From the NCBI GenBank assembly GCA_022828085.1, contig JAJEIY010000061.1:1-64000 (forward strand): a DNA stretch of 64,000 nt, read 5' to 3'. Shown in pieces: positions 49,326 to 58,325 of this stretch. The DNA is from Acidobacteriota bacterium (GTDB lineage: Bacteria > Acidobacteriota > Vicinamibacteria > Marinacidobacterales > Marinacidobacteraceae). The notes below the pieces were generated by a model. The model had not been told where the DNA came from. It saw only the letters and a program-made list of their open reading frames with translations, and searched no databases. Numbering within the stretch: position 1 is the first letter of the stretch; each line of letters starts with the position of its first letter. The translations under genes and the position numbers were made by a program.

Positions 49326-49529
49326 ATGGCTCGCCAGGACAACTGGTCGGGACCGATCCTGATCGTCATCGGAATCGTGTTCCTGCTGTCCAACCTCGAC
49401 CTCGTCGATCTCGGCGATCTCCTTCGTTTCTGGCCGCTCATCCTGATCGCGGTCGGCGCGCGGCTGGTGTTCCGGGACCGCGGCTCCGGTTCGGGATCGT
49501 CGTCCGGCCCCCCGCCGCCCCCTTCATGA
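49326..49529 (+). CDS. LiaI/LiaF-like TM protein (DUF5668 type)
   Basis: WSGPILIVIGIVFLLSNLDLVDLGDLLRFWPLILIAVGARLV. Confidence 0.75.
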   Translation: MARQDNWSGPILIVIGIVFLLSNLDLVDLGDLLRFWPLILIAVGARLVFRDRGSGSGSSSGPPPPPS

Positions 49530-51235
49530 CGGGTTCTGGACCTACGGAACACGCGCCGCGTTCCCGCAGTGGATGCGGCACCGCCTTCGGGGTCGGGCTG
49601 CTCGCGGTGGGCGGTCTGTTCCTCTGGGTCAACCTGACGGACACGCCGCTCGCCCTCCTGCTCCTCGACGCGCTGCCGCTCGCTGCAGTCTGGTGGCCGC
49701 TTCTCCTGGTAGCGTGGGGCGCCTCGAAGCTGGTCACGCGGCTGCGGACCGGGCGCGCCCGCCTCGGCTTCGGGGAGGTCTTCCTCCTGGCGTTGTTCGT
49801 CCTCGGCGGCACGATCTTCACGCTGGCTCAGCGCGCGATCGAGAGCCAGGGGCTGGAGCCCCGCGTGACGGAAGTACGGCGTCTGATCGAACAGCAATCG
49901 GAACCGTTCCCCCTCCATGCCTTCGTCACCGAAGAGTCCGTTTCCCTGTCGTCCGGGGAAGGGGTGGAGATCCGGATTTCGCTGCCCGCCGGCAACATCC
50001 GGGTGGAAGCGGCTTCCGCCACGGGTCCCGCCGCTCCCGTGACTCCCGGTCCGGAGCCGGATGGCCGGGAGGTTCCCGGCGAGGCGGGAATCGAGGGCCG
50101 GCTGCAGCTCGTGAAGCGCGTATGGGCCACCGACGAGGCGGCGGCCGCTGCCCGGGCCGAGGCCGTTCGGCTCCGGACCGGCCCCCTGGACCCCGGAACC
50201 CGCCAGTTCCCGGTCCGGGTCGAAGACTCCGGGACGTCCGAAGTGGCGCTCGAGCTGCTCGCCACCCTGCCTCCGGGAGTGCGGATCTCCGCCTTCACCG
50301 ACGAAGGATGGGTGCGGGTGGACGGTCCGTTCGCCCGGGTGGAAGCCCGCACCAATGACGGTCCCGTCGAGGTCCGGGGCGCGGAAGGTCCCGTCTCGCT
50401 CACGGTGCGCAACGGAGCGGCGTGGGCCTCGGGGATCGAGGGCGCGCTCGCGATCGAGGCGCGGCGCGGATCCGTCGAAGTGGATGGAGTCGCGGGGACC
50501 GCCACGATCGATGCGGAGGGCGCTCCGGTGTGGATCACGGCGGCGGCAGGTTCGGTAGCGGTTCGCGGCCGAAACGCACCGGTGGCGGTCGAGGACTCGT
50601 TCGGCCCGATCGAGATCGAGACCCGGATCGCTCCCATCCGCCTGGAACGGATCGGCGGTTCCGCGGTGTTGCGTTCCGAGTTCGGCGACGTGGTGGCCAT
50701 GTCCATCGAAGGTCCGCTCGAGATCCGGACGGACTCCGCCGACCTCGAAGTACGGCGGGCGCGTTCCGGGGTGGATGTTCAGGCGGCCGGTGGATCGCTG
50801 GTTCTCGACGAGGTCGCGGGTGCGCTGACCGTGGCCAGCGGCCGCGGCGAGGTGCGGGCGTCGCGACTGTTCGGACCGGCGAGTTTCACGGGCGACGCCG
50901 GCGCCATCACCGTCCGCGGTTTCGGGGACGCCCTGTCGGTCACGAGCGGAGACGCCGAGGTGGACGTCGCCACCGGCGCACTCGGTGGCGAGGTCGGACT
51001 CACCACCGAGCGCGGAGACGTCCGGCTGGCGCTTCCATCCACAGGCTCCTTCTCCCTGTCCGCCGAGACCGGCGGCGGCGACGTCGATAGCGAGTTCACC
51101 CTGGAGCGGCGCGAGGCGGACGGGACGCCACGATGGGAAGGCCGCGCCGGGTCCGGCGCCGCGCGGGTCACGGTCTCGACCCGGGAAGGCGACATCACGC
51201 TGCGCGCGCATCCACCCGCGGGAGAAGCGCGGTGA
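49526..51235 (+). CDS. Membrane-anchored DUF4097 (toastrack-like) beta-strand repeat protein
   Basis: N-terminal TMs; repeats such as VRVDGPFARVEARTNDGPVEVRGAEGPVSLTVRNG. Confidence 0.78.
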   Translation: MTGSGPTEHAPRSRSGCGTAFGVGLLAVGGLFLWVNLTDTPLALLLLDALPLAAVWWPLLLVAWGASKLVTRLRTGRARLGFGEVFLLALFVLGGTIFTLAQRAIESQGLEPRVTEVRRLIEQQSEPFPLHAFVTEESVSLSSGEGVEIRISLPAGNIRVEAASATGPAAPVTPGPEPDGREVPGEAGIEGRLQLVKRVWATDEAAAAARAEAVRLRTGPLDPGTRQFPVRVEDSGTSEVALELLATLPPGVRISAFTDEGWVRVDGPFARVEARTNDGPVEVRGAEGPVSLTVRNGAAWASGIEGALAIEARRGSVEVDGVAGTATIDAEGAPVWITAAAGSVAVRGRNAPVAVEDSFGPIEIETRIAPIRLERIGGSAVLRSEFGDVVAMSIEGPLEIRTDSADLEVRRARSGVDVQAAGGSLVLDEVAGALTVASGRGEVRASRLFGPASFTGDAGAITVRGFGDALSVTSGDAEVDVATGALGGEVGLTTERGDVRLALPSTGSFSLSAETGGGDVDSEFTLERREADGTPRWEGRAGSGAARVTVSTREGDITLRAHPPAGEAR

Positions 51236-52152
51236 GGCGTTCCGTTGCCGCCCTCGCCGCCGTGCTGGTGGCGCCGGGCGCCTTGTCGTGGGGCTGTCTT
51301 CCCGGCGTCGATCAGACGTCCGTGGAGACGATCCGCCGGCCCGGGGCCCCCGAACTCGCGATCCGCCTCGATCGGGGTTCGGTGATCGTCCGGGAACACC
51401 TCGGCGCCGAGTTCGAGATCGAGGTCTGGCGAACCGCCCAGGCGCCTTCCCGGGAAGCCGCCCAGGCGGCGCTCGAAGCCCTCGTCGTCGATCTCGAAGG
51501 CGACCCGGACTCGGGCGCCCTGACCGTGACCGGCCGCAGCGCCGCGGCCGGGACCTTTCGGCCGTGGGAAGAACTCGCTCTCAGCCTGAGGATCGCCGTC
51601 CCGCCGGGCACGGCAGTCGATGCCCGGACCGGTTCGGGGAGGATCGAACTGGAAGGCCTCACCGGCCCCGTCCGGGCGACCTCCGCCTCCGGCCGCATCG
51701 CCGCCAACGATCTCCGGTCGCCGGCGGGGACGGCGCCGGAACCGATCCGGCTGCGCACCGCGGAGGGCCGGATCGCGGCGCAGGGCCTCGAGGGGAGCGT
51801 CCGGGCCGAGAGCGGAGACGGGCGCATCGAACTCGAGGGACGACTTCAGGAGGTCACCGCGGTGACGAACGACGGGCGTATCGAGATCGACGTCCGCGGA
51901 GGTGGTCCCCCGCCGGCCGGAGAGTGGTTCCTGCGGACGGGGAGCGGCCCGGTGCGGCTCACCCTGCCCCGGATCACCGACGCCGTCGTGACGGCCGTGG
52001 GAAGGCCGACATCGGATGACCGCCGCGATGTTTCCGACTGGCAACAGGAGGGGCCGCTGGCCCTCGCCACGCTGGGTGACGGGTCGGGACCCCGCATTCA
52101 CCTCCGGACCGGTGACGGCTCCGTCCGCGTGAGGTTGGCCGGCCCGAACTGA
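51232..52152 (+). CDS. Secreted DUF4097-like lipoprotein
   Basis: GTG start overlapping prior stop; ALSWGCLPG; GSGRIELEGLTGPVRATSASGRIAAND. Confidence 0.72.
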   Translation: MRRSVAALAAVLVAPGALSWGCLPGVDQTSVETIRRPGAPELAIRLDRGSVIVREHLGAEFEIEVWRTAQAPSREAAQAALEALVVDLEGDPDSGALTVTGRSAAAGTFRPWEELALSLRIAVPPGTAVDARTGSGRIELEGLTGPVRATSASGRIAANDLRSPAGTAPEPIRLRTAEGRIAAQGLEGSVRAESGDGRIELEGRLQEVTAVTNDGRIEIDVRGGGPPPAGEWFLRTGSGPVRLTLPRITDAVVTAVGRPTSDDRRDVSDWQQEGPLALATLGDGSGPRIHLRTGDGSVRVRLAGPN

Positions 52153-52197
52153 CCCGGGGCGGCGACCCGGTTCCGGCCCGGACTGTCCCCCGGCAGG

Positions 52198-53103
52198 TCA
52201 GTAGCGCGGCGCCGGCAGGGAGGAACCGGTGATCTGCCGGTAGGCGCCGAGGAAACGCTCGGTCGTCCCCCGCACGATGCTGTCGGGCAGGTGCGGCGCC
52301 GGCGGCTCCTTGTTCCAGTCGACCGTCTCCAGGTAGTCGCGGACGTACTGCTTGTCGAAGCTGGACTGGAGTTTCCCGGGCGCGTATTCGTCGGCGGGCC
52401 AGAACCGCGAGGAGTCCGGGGTCAACACCTCGTCGATCACGTACAGCTTCCCGTCGTCGTCATGGCCGAACTCGAACTTGGTGTCGGCAATGATGATGCC
52501 CCGCTCGGCGGCCCACTCCACCCCGCTCGCGTAGATCTCCCGGGAGATTTCGTGGAGGCGGGTGGTCAGCTCCCGGCCCAGCGCGTTCGCCATGAAGTCC
52601 TCGCTCACGTTCTCGTCGTGACCGTCCTCGGCCTTCGTGGCGGGCGTGAAGAGAGGCTCGGGAAAACGCTCGGCGAGCTGCATCCCGCCCGGGAGCGAAA
52701 TGCCGCACACGCTGCCTTCCCGCCCGTACTCCTTCCAGCCCGACCCGTAGAGGAACCCGCGCATCACGCACTCGAAGGGGATCGGGTTCAGCCGGCGCAC
52801 CAGCATGGAACGGCCGTCCAGCATTCCCTTCGCCGGCGCCAGCACGCCGGGGTACTCGTCCACGTCGTCGGTGACCAGGTGATTGGGAACGATGTGCTCG
52901 GTCCGCCGGAGCCACCAGGCGCTCAGGCTGTTCAGGACCCGGCCCTTCTCGGGAATCCCCTCCGGGAGCACGACGTCGAAGGCCGAGACCCGGTCCGTCG
53001 TCACCAGCAGGAGCTGGTCGCCGACGGCGTAGATGTCGCGGACCTTGCCGCGGGAACGGAGGGCGACACCCTCGAGAGAGGTGGTTAGAACTGCTTCAGC
53101 CAT
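52198..53103 (-). CDS. purC: SAICAR synthase
   Basis: RSRGKVRDIYAVGDQLLLVTTDRVSAFDVVLPEGIPEKGRVL. Confidence 0.97.
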   Translation of the reverse strand: MAEAVLTTSLEGVALRSRGKVRDIYAVGDQLLLVTTDRVSAFDVVLPEGIPEKGRVLNSLSAWWLRRTEHIVPNHLVTDDVDEYPGVLAPAKGMLDGRSMLVRRLNPIPFECVMRGFLYGSGWKEYGREGSVCGISLPGGMQLAERFPEPLFTPATKAEDGHDENVSEDFMANALGRELTTRLHEISREIYASGVEWAAERGIIIADTKFEFGHDDDGKLYVIDEVLTPDSSRFWPADEYAPGKLQSSFDKQYVRDYLETVDWNKEPPAPHLPDSIVRGTTERFLGAYRQITGSSLPAPRY

Positions 53104-53210
53104 CCGGGAATTCTACGGAGGAAGCGCGCGGAGAAAGTGACGAAAACAGGCCAGGCGACAGTCTGCCCCCGGCTCTGTCTGCGGCGCGCGTTTCGCCTCC
53201 CTCCAGCGCC

Positions 53211-53593
53211 AGCCGCTGTTCCTTCGAAACGAGCGAAAAACAAAATGGCAGCGAACCTCGGGTTCGCTGCCGGCGTTTTCGGGGGAAAGTGTGAAAGGGG
53301 GTTACCCCCGTTCACAAAGAGGAAACGACAAATCGGAACTCGCCGAAGTGTGCGCCAGCACACGAGGGAGTTTCGGTTTGCGGCGCGAAGCGCCGGGCGG
53401 TCTCCGGATGGGGCCCGTAAGGCAATCAGACCTGACGGCCCAGCCCAGTTCCTGATCGCGGCCCCATCCGGGGACCGCTCGACGGGGTCGATGCCGGCCG
53501 GAGGCCGGCGCTCCGGGCCGGCGGAGCCAACCGCTGTCCTTTCTGAACGAGTGAAAAACAAAGCGGCAGCGAACCTGGGGTTCGATGGCCGCC
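53211..53593. repeat. Composite multi-hairpin intergenic element A
   Basis: Direct repeats 53211-53275/53529-53593; hairpins GGCAGCGAACC/GGTTCGCTGCC, GTGAA(A)GGGGG/CCCCC(G)TTCAC; 59-bp core 53320-53378; mini-hairpin GGCGC-GAA-GCGCC; 19-bp stem 53397-53415/53460-53478; GCCGGC hairpin 53490-53520. Confidence 0.85.
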
Positions 53594-53784
53594 AGGGTCA
53601 CGACCAGCAGGGAGAGTGCGCCCCAGATGAGGCGAACCTCTTTCTTGAGCACCGCGACGTCCGTCTTGACGGTTACGAGATCCGTCTTCACGGTCGCGAG
53701 ATCCGTCTTGACGGTCGCGAGATCCGCCGCGACCCGGTCAAGGGTGGCGGCGACCGACTGGATCTGGGCGCGGACGGTGCGATC

Positions 53785-53955
53785 TCACCAGCGACCGAGT
53801 TCCGCCCTCGGCGTCTCCGGCAGGTTCTCGGCGAGGAGCCAGCGGGCGAAGAGGATGCCCTCGCGGTATCCGGCCGTGCTGATCCAGTTCTGAGGCGCCG
53901 GCCGGTGGCTGAGGTAGATTTGCTTTGTGCGGGGTTCGTGCGGCCAGCGATCCCG
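53785..53955 (-). pseudogene. Coding-looking 56-codon segment in frame between TAG (53956-53958) and TGA (53785-53787)
   Basis: RDRWPHEPRTKQIYLSHRPAPQNWISTAGYREGILFARWLLAENLPETPRAELGRW*. Confidence 0.4.
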
Positions 53956-55176
53956 CTAACGCTCCTCGGACGAAGTACCGGTCAGGGAACTCGTGACCGC
54001 GAGGGCCATCACCGGGTAGAGCGTCCCGGTATACGTGATGAAGTGCCATGTCTCGGTATTGAGTGACTTCGTCCACCAGCGGCCCGACTCTCTCTGGTGC
54101 CGCCTGAGCCACTCCACGCCTCGCTGCACGGCGGGGTGCGTTGGCGGCACGCCCGCGGACGACAGCACTACGACCGCCAGACCGGTCTGGTGGCCATCGC
54201 TCGCGGGATCGCCGAAGTCCGCCTCGGCTCGCAGGCGTTCCGCGCGGTTGCCCCGGCCCCACTCCTCGGGCCGAGCGAACGAGCGAATCGACCAGCCCCC
54301 GTCCGGGCGCTGACGGTCCAGGATCACCCTGACGATGTCCTGCTTCTGGTCGGCGCTGACCACGCCCGGGAGATACCGGTCCGCCCAGAGCAACGCCACG
54401 CGAGCGTAGTCATGGGGAGGAGGGACCTCCCGCAGGTACTCTCGCAGACCGGCTACCTGCCTCTGCAACTCGGGGGAGGTGGCCTGCTCGAGCCATCCCG
54501 GAGCCAGACCCAGACTCATGGCCGCGACGGTCGCGAGCTGATACGCGTCGGACTCGAACGGCGGCCATGTGTCCGGCGAGTGCCACGCCCCGTCGTCCCG
54601 CTGAAGGCTGAACATGAGCTGAAGGGCCTGCTCGGTTTCGGGGGACAGCCGCCGGTCCACGTACGCATCCCAGGATGCCAGAGACGCGGCCAGATGCACG
54701 ACTTCCGCGGGGTTCACATCCTGCTGGAGCTCTCCGGGGTCCGCGGCGAGCCTGTCCTGAAGGCGCGCTTCGAGGAAGGCCCGCCAGCTTTCATCGGGCT
54801 GACCGAGACTCTCGGCGAGCTGCGGACGAACGATCCCGTACCAGCCCGTGGTGTGACACGAGACGCAGCCGCGGTTGTTCGCCCAGGCCTTGGCTCCATC
54901 CTCCAGGTAGGTGATCGCGCGCTCGATGGACAGATTCTCCGCCATCGGTTCATCCGCCGACGCCGGCGGGATGGAGATCTCTCCGAAGTGATACTGGTAC
55001 AGGCTGTGGTCACCCCACTGCGCGTGAAGCTCGGAGCCGAGAAGCGAAATCCCAGCGGACAGTCCGATGGCGGCGAGCGCGAGTCTCATAACCGATCGCA
55101 ATCCCAAGAGGTCCTTGTGTTGGGGGCTGAGGCTACGATCCATCGTAGACGCTCTTTCGCTGCCACGCAAAGACAC
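53956..55176 (-). CDS. Prenyltransferase/squalene-cyclase-repeat protein with N-terminal CxxCH motif
   Basis: Signal-like N-term; NRGCVSCHTTGWYG; repeats DDGAWHSPDTWPPFESDAY, RQRPDGGWSIRSF, RHQRESGRWWTKSL. Confidence 0.7.
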   Translation of the reverse strand: MSLRGSERASTMDRSLSPQHKDLLGLRSVMRLALAAIGLSAGISLLGSELHAQWGDHSLYQYHFGEISIPPASADEPMAENLSIERAITYLEDGAKAWANNRGCVSCHTTGWYGIVRPQLAESLGQPDESWRAFLEARLQDRLAADPGELQQDVNPAEVVHLAASLASWDAYVDRRLSPETEQALQLMFSLQRDDGAWHSPDTWPPFESDAYQLATVAAMSLGLAPGWLEQATSPELQRQVAGLREYLREVPPPHDYARVALLWADRYLPGVVSADQKQDIVRVILDRQRPDGGWSIRSFARPEEWGRGNRAERLRAEADFGDPASDGHQTGLAVVVLSSAGVPPTHPAVQRGVEWLRRHQRESGRWWTKSLNTETWHFITYTGTLYPVMALAVTSSLTGTSSEER

Positions 55177-55334
55177 GCGCGCGGGCGTGGCTCGTCGCGG
55201 AGGATGCGACCGTTTAGCGGGGGCGGCCGGCCGAGCCCGCCTACTGGCCGCCGACTTCGAGCCGAACTGGCCGGGGCCGGCGCGGTCGCACGGTTCTACC
55301 GCGAGGAGTCACCAACACCGCCGAACACCCGAAA

Positions 55335-55600
55335 AAACAAATGGCAGCGGACTCCGTTCGCTGCCCGCCTGACCGGGGGGAATGCGTGAAAGGGGGTTAC
55401 CCCGGGGGTTACCCCCTTTCACCGTCGTAGCGCGGCGAAAGCCGCGCCCAGACGCCGGAGCGGGAGTGGCTGGGTTCGGGGTTACCCGAACCCCAGGCGC
55501 TCCTGGCTCGGTAAAATAGGAAACGACAAATCGGAACTCGCCGAAGTGTGCGCCAGCACACGAGGGAGTTTCGGTTCCCGAGCCAGGAGGGGTTGGGAGC
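55335..55600. repeat. Composite multi-hairpin intergenic element B, 3' of pnp
   Basis: GGCAGCG...CGCTGCC; GTGAAAGGGGGT/ACCCCCTTTCAC; GCGCGGC-GAAA-GCCGCGC; GGGTTCGGG-GTTA-CCCGAACCC; 12-bp stem 55500-55511/55578-55589 enclosing the 59-bp core (55518-55576). Confidence 0.85.
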
Positions 55601-55611
55601 CGGGTTCCCCG

Positions 55612-57777
55612 CTACCGTCGGCGGTCGCCGCGATCGCGGTCGCGGCCGCCACGCCGCCGCGGCGGCCGGGGCGGCAGCGGCGGCAGGCCCGCCCGCTCCC
55701 TGATGATGTCCTTGCAGGAAAGGCGCGTCCGTCCGTTGCCGTCCACCTCGATGACCCGGACCTCGACCTCGTCGCCCTCCTGGAGTTCGTCCCGCACGCT
55801 GTTGACGTGGCGGTCCGCGATCTCCGAGATGTGCAGCAGGCCGTCCGTGCCCGGAAGGATCTCCACGAAGGCGCCGAAGTCCACGATCGTCTTCACGACT
55901 CCGTGGTAGTCGCGGCCGACTTCGGGAAGCTGGCTCACCGCGATGGATTCGATCCGCTCCTTCGCCCGCGCCGTGGACTTCGCGTCGAGCCCGGCGATGT
56001 GGATGGTCCCGTCGTCCGACACGTCCACCCGCGCTCCGGTCTCGTCGGTGATCGCCCGGATCGTCTTGCCGCCGGGTCCGATGACCTCGCGAATCTTCCG
56101 CACGGGAATCTTCATCGTGAGGATCGCCGGTGCGTACTGGGAAGTCTCGCTCCGGGGAGCGGGAATCTCGGCCGCCATGACCTTCAGGATCTCGATGCGC
56201 GCCCGCCGCGCCTGCTCGAGCGCGTCGCCGACGATGTCGAGCCGCAGTCCGGAAACCTTGATGTCCATCTGCAGAGCGGTGATCCCGTTGGCGGTGCCCG
56301 CGACCTTGAAGTCCATGTCTCCGTAGTGGTCTTCGGCGCCGGCGATATCGGTCAGCACCCGGTACTCGTCGCCCCGCGTGATGAGACCCATCGCGATTCC
56401 GGCAATGGGCGCCTTCAGCGGAACGCCGGCATCCATCAGCGAGAGACACCCCCCGGTCACCGCGGCCATGGAACTCGACCCGTTGGACTCCAGGGTGTCG
56501 GAAACCACCCGGATGGCGTAGTTGAACTGCTCCTCGCCCGGAATCGCGGGCAGGAGCGCGCGCTCGGCGAGCGCCCCGTGCCCGATCTCGCGCCGGCCGG
56601 GACCACGCATCATCCGGGCCTCTCCGACGGAGAACGCCGGGAAGTTGTAGTGCAGGAGAAAGCGCTTTTCCCCGGAGCCGTGTACCCAGTCGAGGCGCTG
56701 GCTCTCGCTGAGCGGCGCCAGGGTGGTGACCACGAGCGCCTGCGTCTCGCCGCGGGTGAAGACGGCGGAACCGTGGGTCCTGGGCAGGACGCCGACATCG
56801 CAGGACAACTGGCGAATCTCGTCGAACGCGCGTCCGTCGAGGCGCTTTCCTTCCTCCAGGATCGTGCAGCGGAGGATGTCTTCCTCCATCGCCTTGACGA
56901 TGCCGGAGGCAGCGGAGCGCTCTTCGTCGCTCCGGTCTTCGAGGCTGGAAGCGATGGCCGTCTTGACCTCGTCGACGGCCCGGGAAGCCTCGAGCTTGCC
57001 CGGCGTCTGCAAGGCATCCTTCAGCCGTTCGCGAAATCCGTCCGCGATTTCGGTGGCCAGGCCGGGATCCGGATCCTTCGCAACCACCACCTGTTTCTTC
57101 GGCTGGAGCCGGCTCACGAGTTCCTGCTGGATGCCGACGATGCGGCGGATTCCCTCGTGGGCGAAGCTGAGCGCCTCCACCATCCGGGTCTCGGGCACGT
57201 CTTCGGCCCCCGCTTCCACCATCACGATGGCGTCCTCGGAGCCGGCCACGACGAGATTCAACGCCGACTTGTCCAGATCGGAGAACGTCGGACAGAGAAC
57301 GAACTCATCGTCCACCAGTCCGACCCGGACCGCGCCGATGGAGGTGTCGAAGGGAAGGTCGGAGATTCCGAGCGCCGCGGCAGCGCCGGTGATCGCCAGC
57401 ACGTCGGAATCGTTCTCACGATCCGTGGACAGCAGGAGACAGGTGACCTGTGTCTCGCGCCGCCAGCCGCTCGGGAACAGCGGCCGCAGCGGACGATCGA
57501 TGAGCCGACAGGTGAGGATCTCCTTCTCGTTGGGCCGCCCCTCCCGCTTGAAGAAGCCGCCCGGGATCCGGCCCGCTGCGTAGAAGCTCTCCCGATAGTC
57601 CACCGCCAGCGGCAGGAAATCGACGTCGGGCCGGTCGCTCCGGGAAGCCGTGACCGCGGCCAGCACGACGGTGTCACCCAACCGGACGGTCACCGCTCCC
57701 GCCGCTTGCCGGGCGAGCCGGCCGGTTTCAATAATCAGATCGTTGCTGCCGATCCGGGTCTGTACCGTTTCAATCAA
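55612..57777 (-). CDS. pnp: Polyribonucleotide nucleotidyltransferase
   Basis: MIETVQTRIGSNDLIIETGRLARQAAGAVTVRLGDTVVL; KH VIGPGGKTIRAI; S1 domain. Confidence 0.97.
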   Translation of the reverse strand: MIETVQTRIGSNDLIIETGRLARQAAGAVTVRLGDTVVLAAVTASRSDRPDVDFLPLAVDYRESFYAAGRIPGGFFKREGRPNEKEILTCRLIDRPLRPLFPSGWRRETQVTCLLLSTDRENDSDVLAITGAAAALGISDLPFDTSIGAVRVGLVDDEFVLCPTFSDLDKSALNLVVAGSEDAIVMVEAGAEDVPETRMVEALSFAHEGIRRIVGIQQELVSRLQPKKQVVVAKDPDPGLATEIADGFRERLKDALQTPGKLEASRAVDEVKTAIASSLEDRSDEERSAASGIVKAMEEDILRCTILEEGKRLDGRAFDEIRQLSCDVGVLPRTHGSAVFTRGETQALVVTTLAPLSESQRLDWVHGSGEKRFLLHYNFPAFSVGEARMMRGPGRREIGHGALAERALLPAIPGEEQFNYAIRVVSDTLESNGSSSMAAVTGGCLSLMDAGVPLKAPIAGIAMGLITRGDEYRVLTDIAGAEDHYGDMDFKVAGTANGITALQMDIKVSGLRLDIVGDALEQARRARIEILKVMAAEIPAPRSETSQYAPAILTMKIPVRKIREVIGPGGKTIRAITDETGARVDVSDDGTIHIAGLDAKSTARAKERIESIAVSQLPEVGRDYHGVVKTIVDFGAFVEILPGTDGLLHISEIADRHVNSVRDELQEGDEVEVRVIEVDGNGRTRLSCKDIIRERAGLPPLPPRPPRRRGGRDRDRGDRRR

Positions 57778-57867
57778 CTTTGTTTCTTCCTTCTCTGATG
57801 CCGGGAACCTGCGTGGGTTCGCGGCGTTCGTTGGCCTGGGCGGCCTGCCGGCAAGAGCGCGCCGGAA

Positions 57868-58137
57868 CTACTTTCTGAGACCGAGGGAAGTGATCAGGGT
57901 TCGATACCGCTCCACGTCTTCCCGCCGCAGATAGTCCAGCAGCCGCCGGCGCCGGCTGACCATGCGAAGCAGTCCCCGCCGCGAAGCGTGGTCCTTCCGA
58001 TGATCGTTGAAGTGGTCCGCCAGGCCGGTGATCCGCGCCGTCAGCAGCGCAACCTGGACCTCAGGTGAACCGGCGTCCGTTTCGTGCCGCCGGTACTTCT
58101 CGACGATGCCGCGCCGTGATGTCTGTGTGAGTGCCAA
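57868..58137 (-). CDS. rpsO: 30S ribosomal protein S15
   Basis: [54 protein letters not shown]. Confidence 0.98.
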   Translation of the reverse strand: MALTQTSRRGIVEKYRRHETDAGSPEVQVALLTARITGLADHFNDHRKDHASRRGLLRMVSRRRRLLDYLRREDVERYRTLITSLGLRK

Positions 58138-58325
58138 TTCCCTGTTTCCCTGTTTGCCGCCAGCCGGGCCGGCGCTGCTTCAGTCTTTCCTATGCCGCCT
58201 GATGAATGGTTCGGTCTGCCGGGCTCGTTGCCCGCCGGCCAAGACGCTCGGTCTTCGTGATCACAATTCCCCGGTCGGCTGGTCGTTCGCGGCGCACCTT
58301 ACCACACGGGAGCAGCCGCGCCGCG

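Noticed and set aside
53302-53691. 129-aa protein spanning element A
   Set aside because: C-terminal two thirds simply translate the repeat hairpins; no supported ATG start; treated as relic/readthrough question instead
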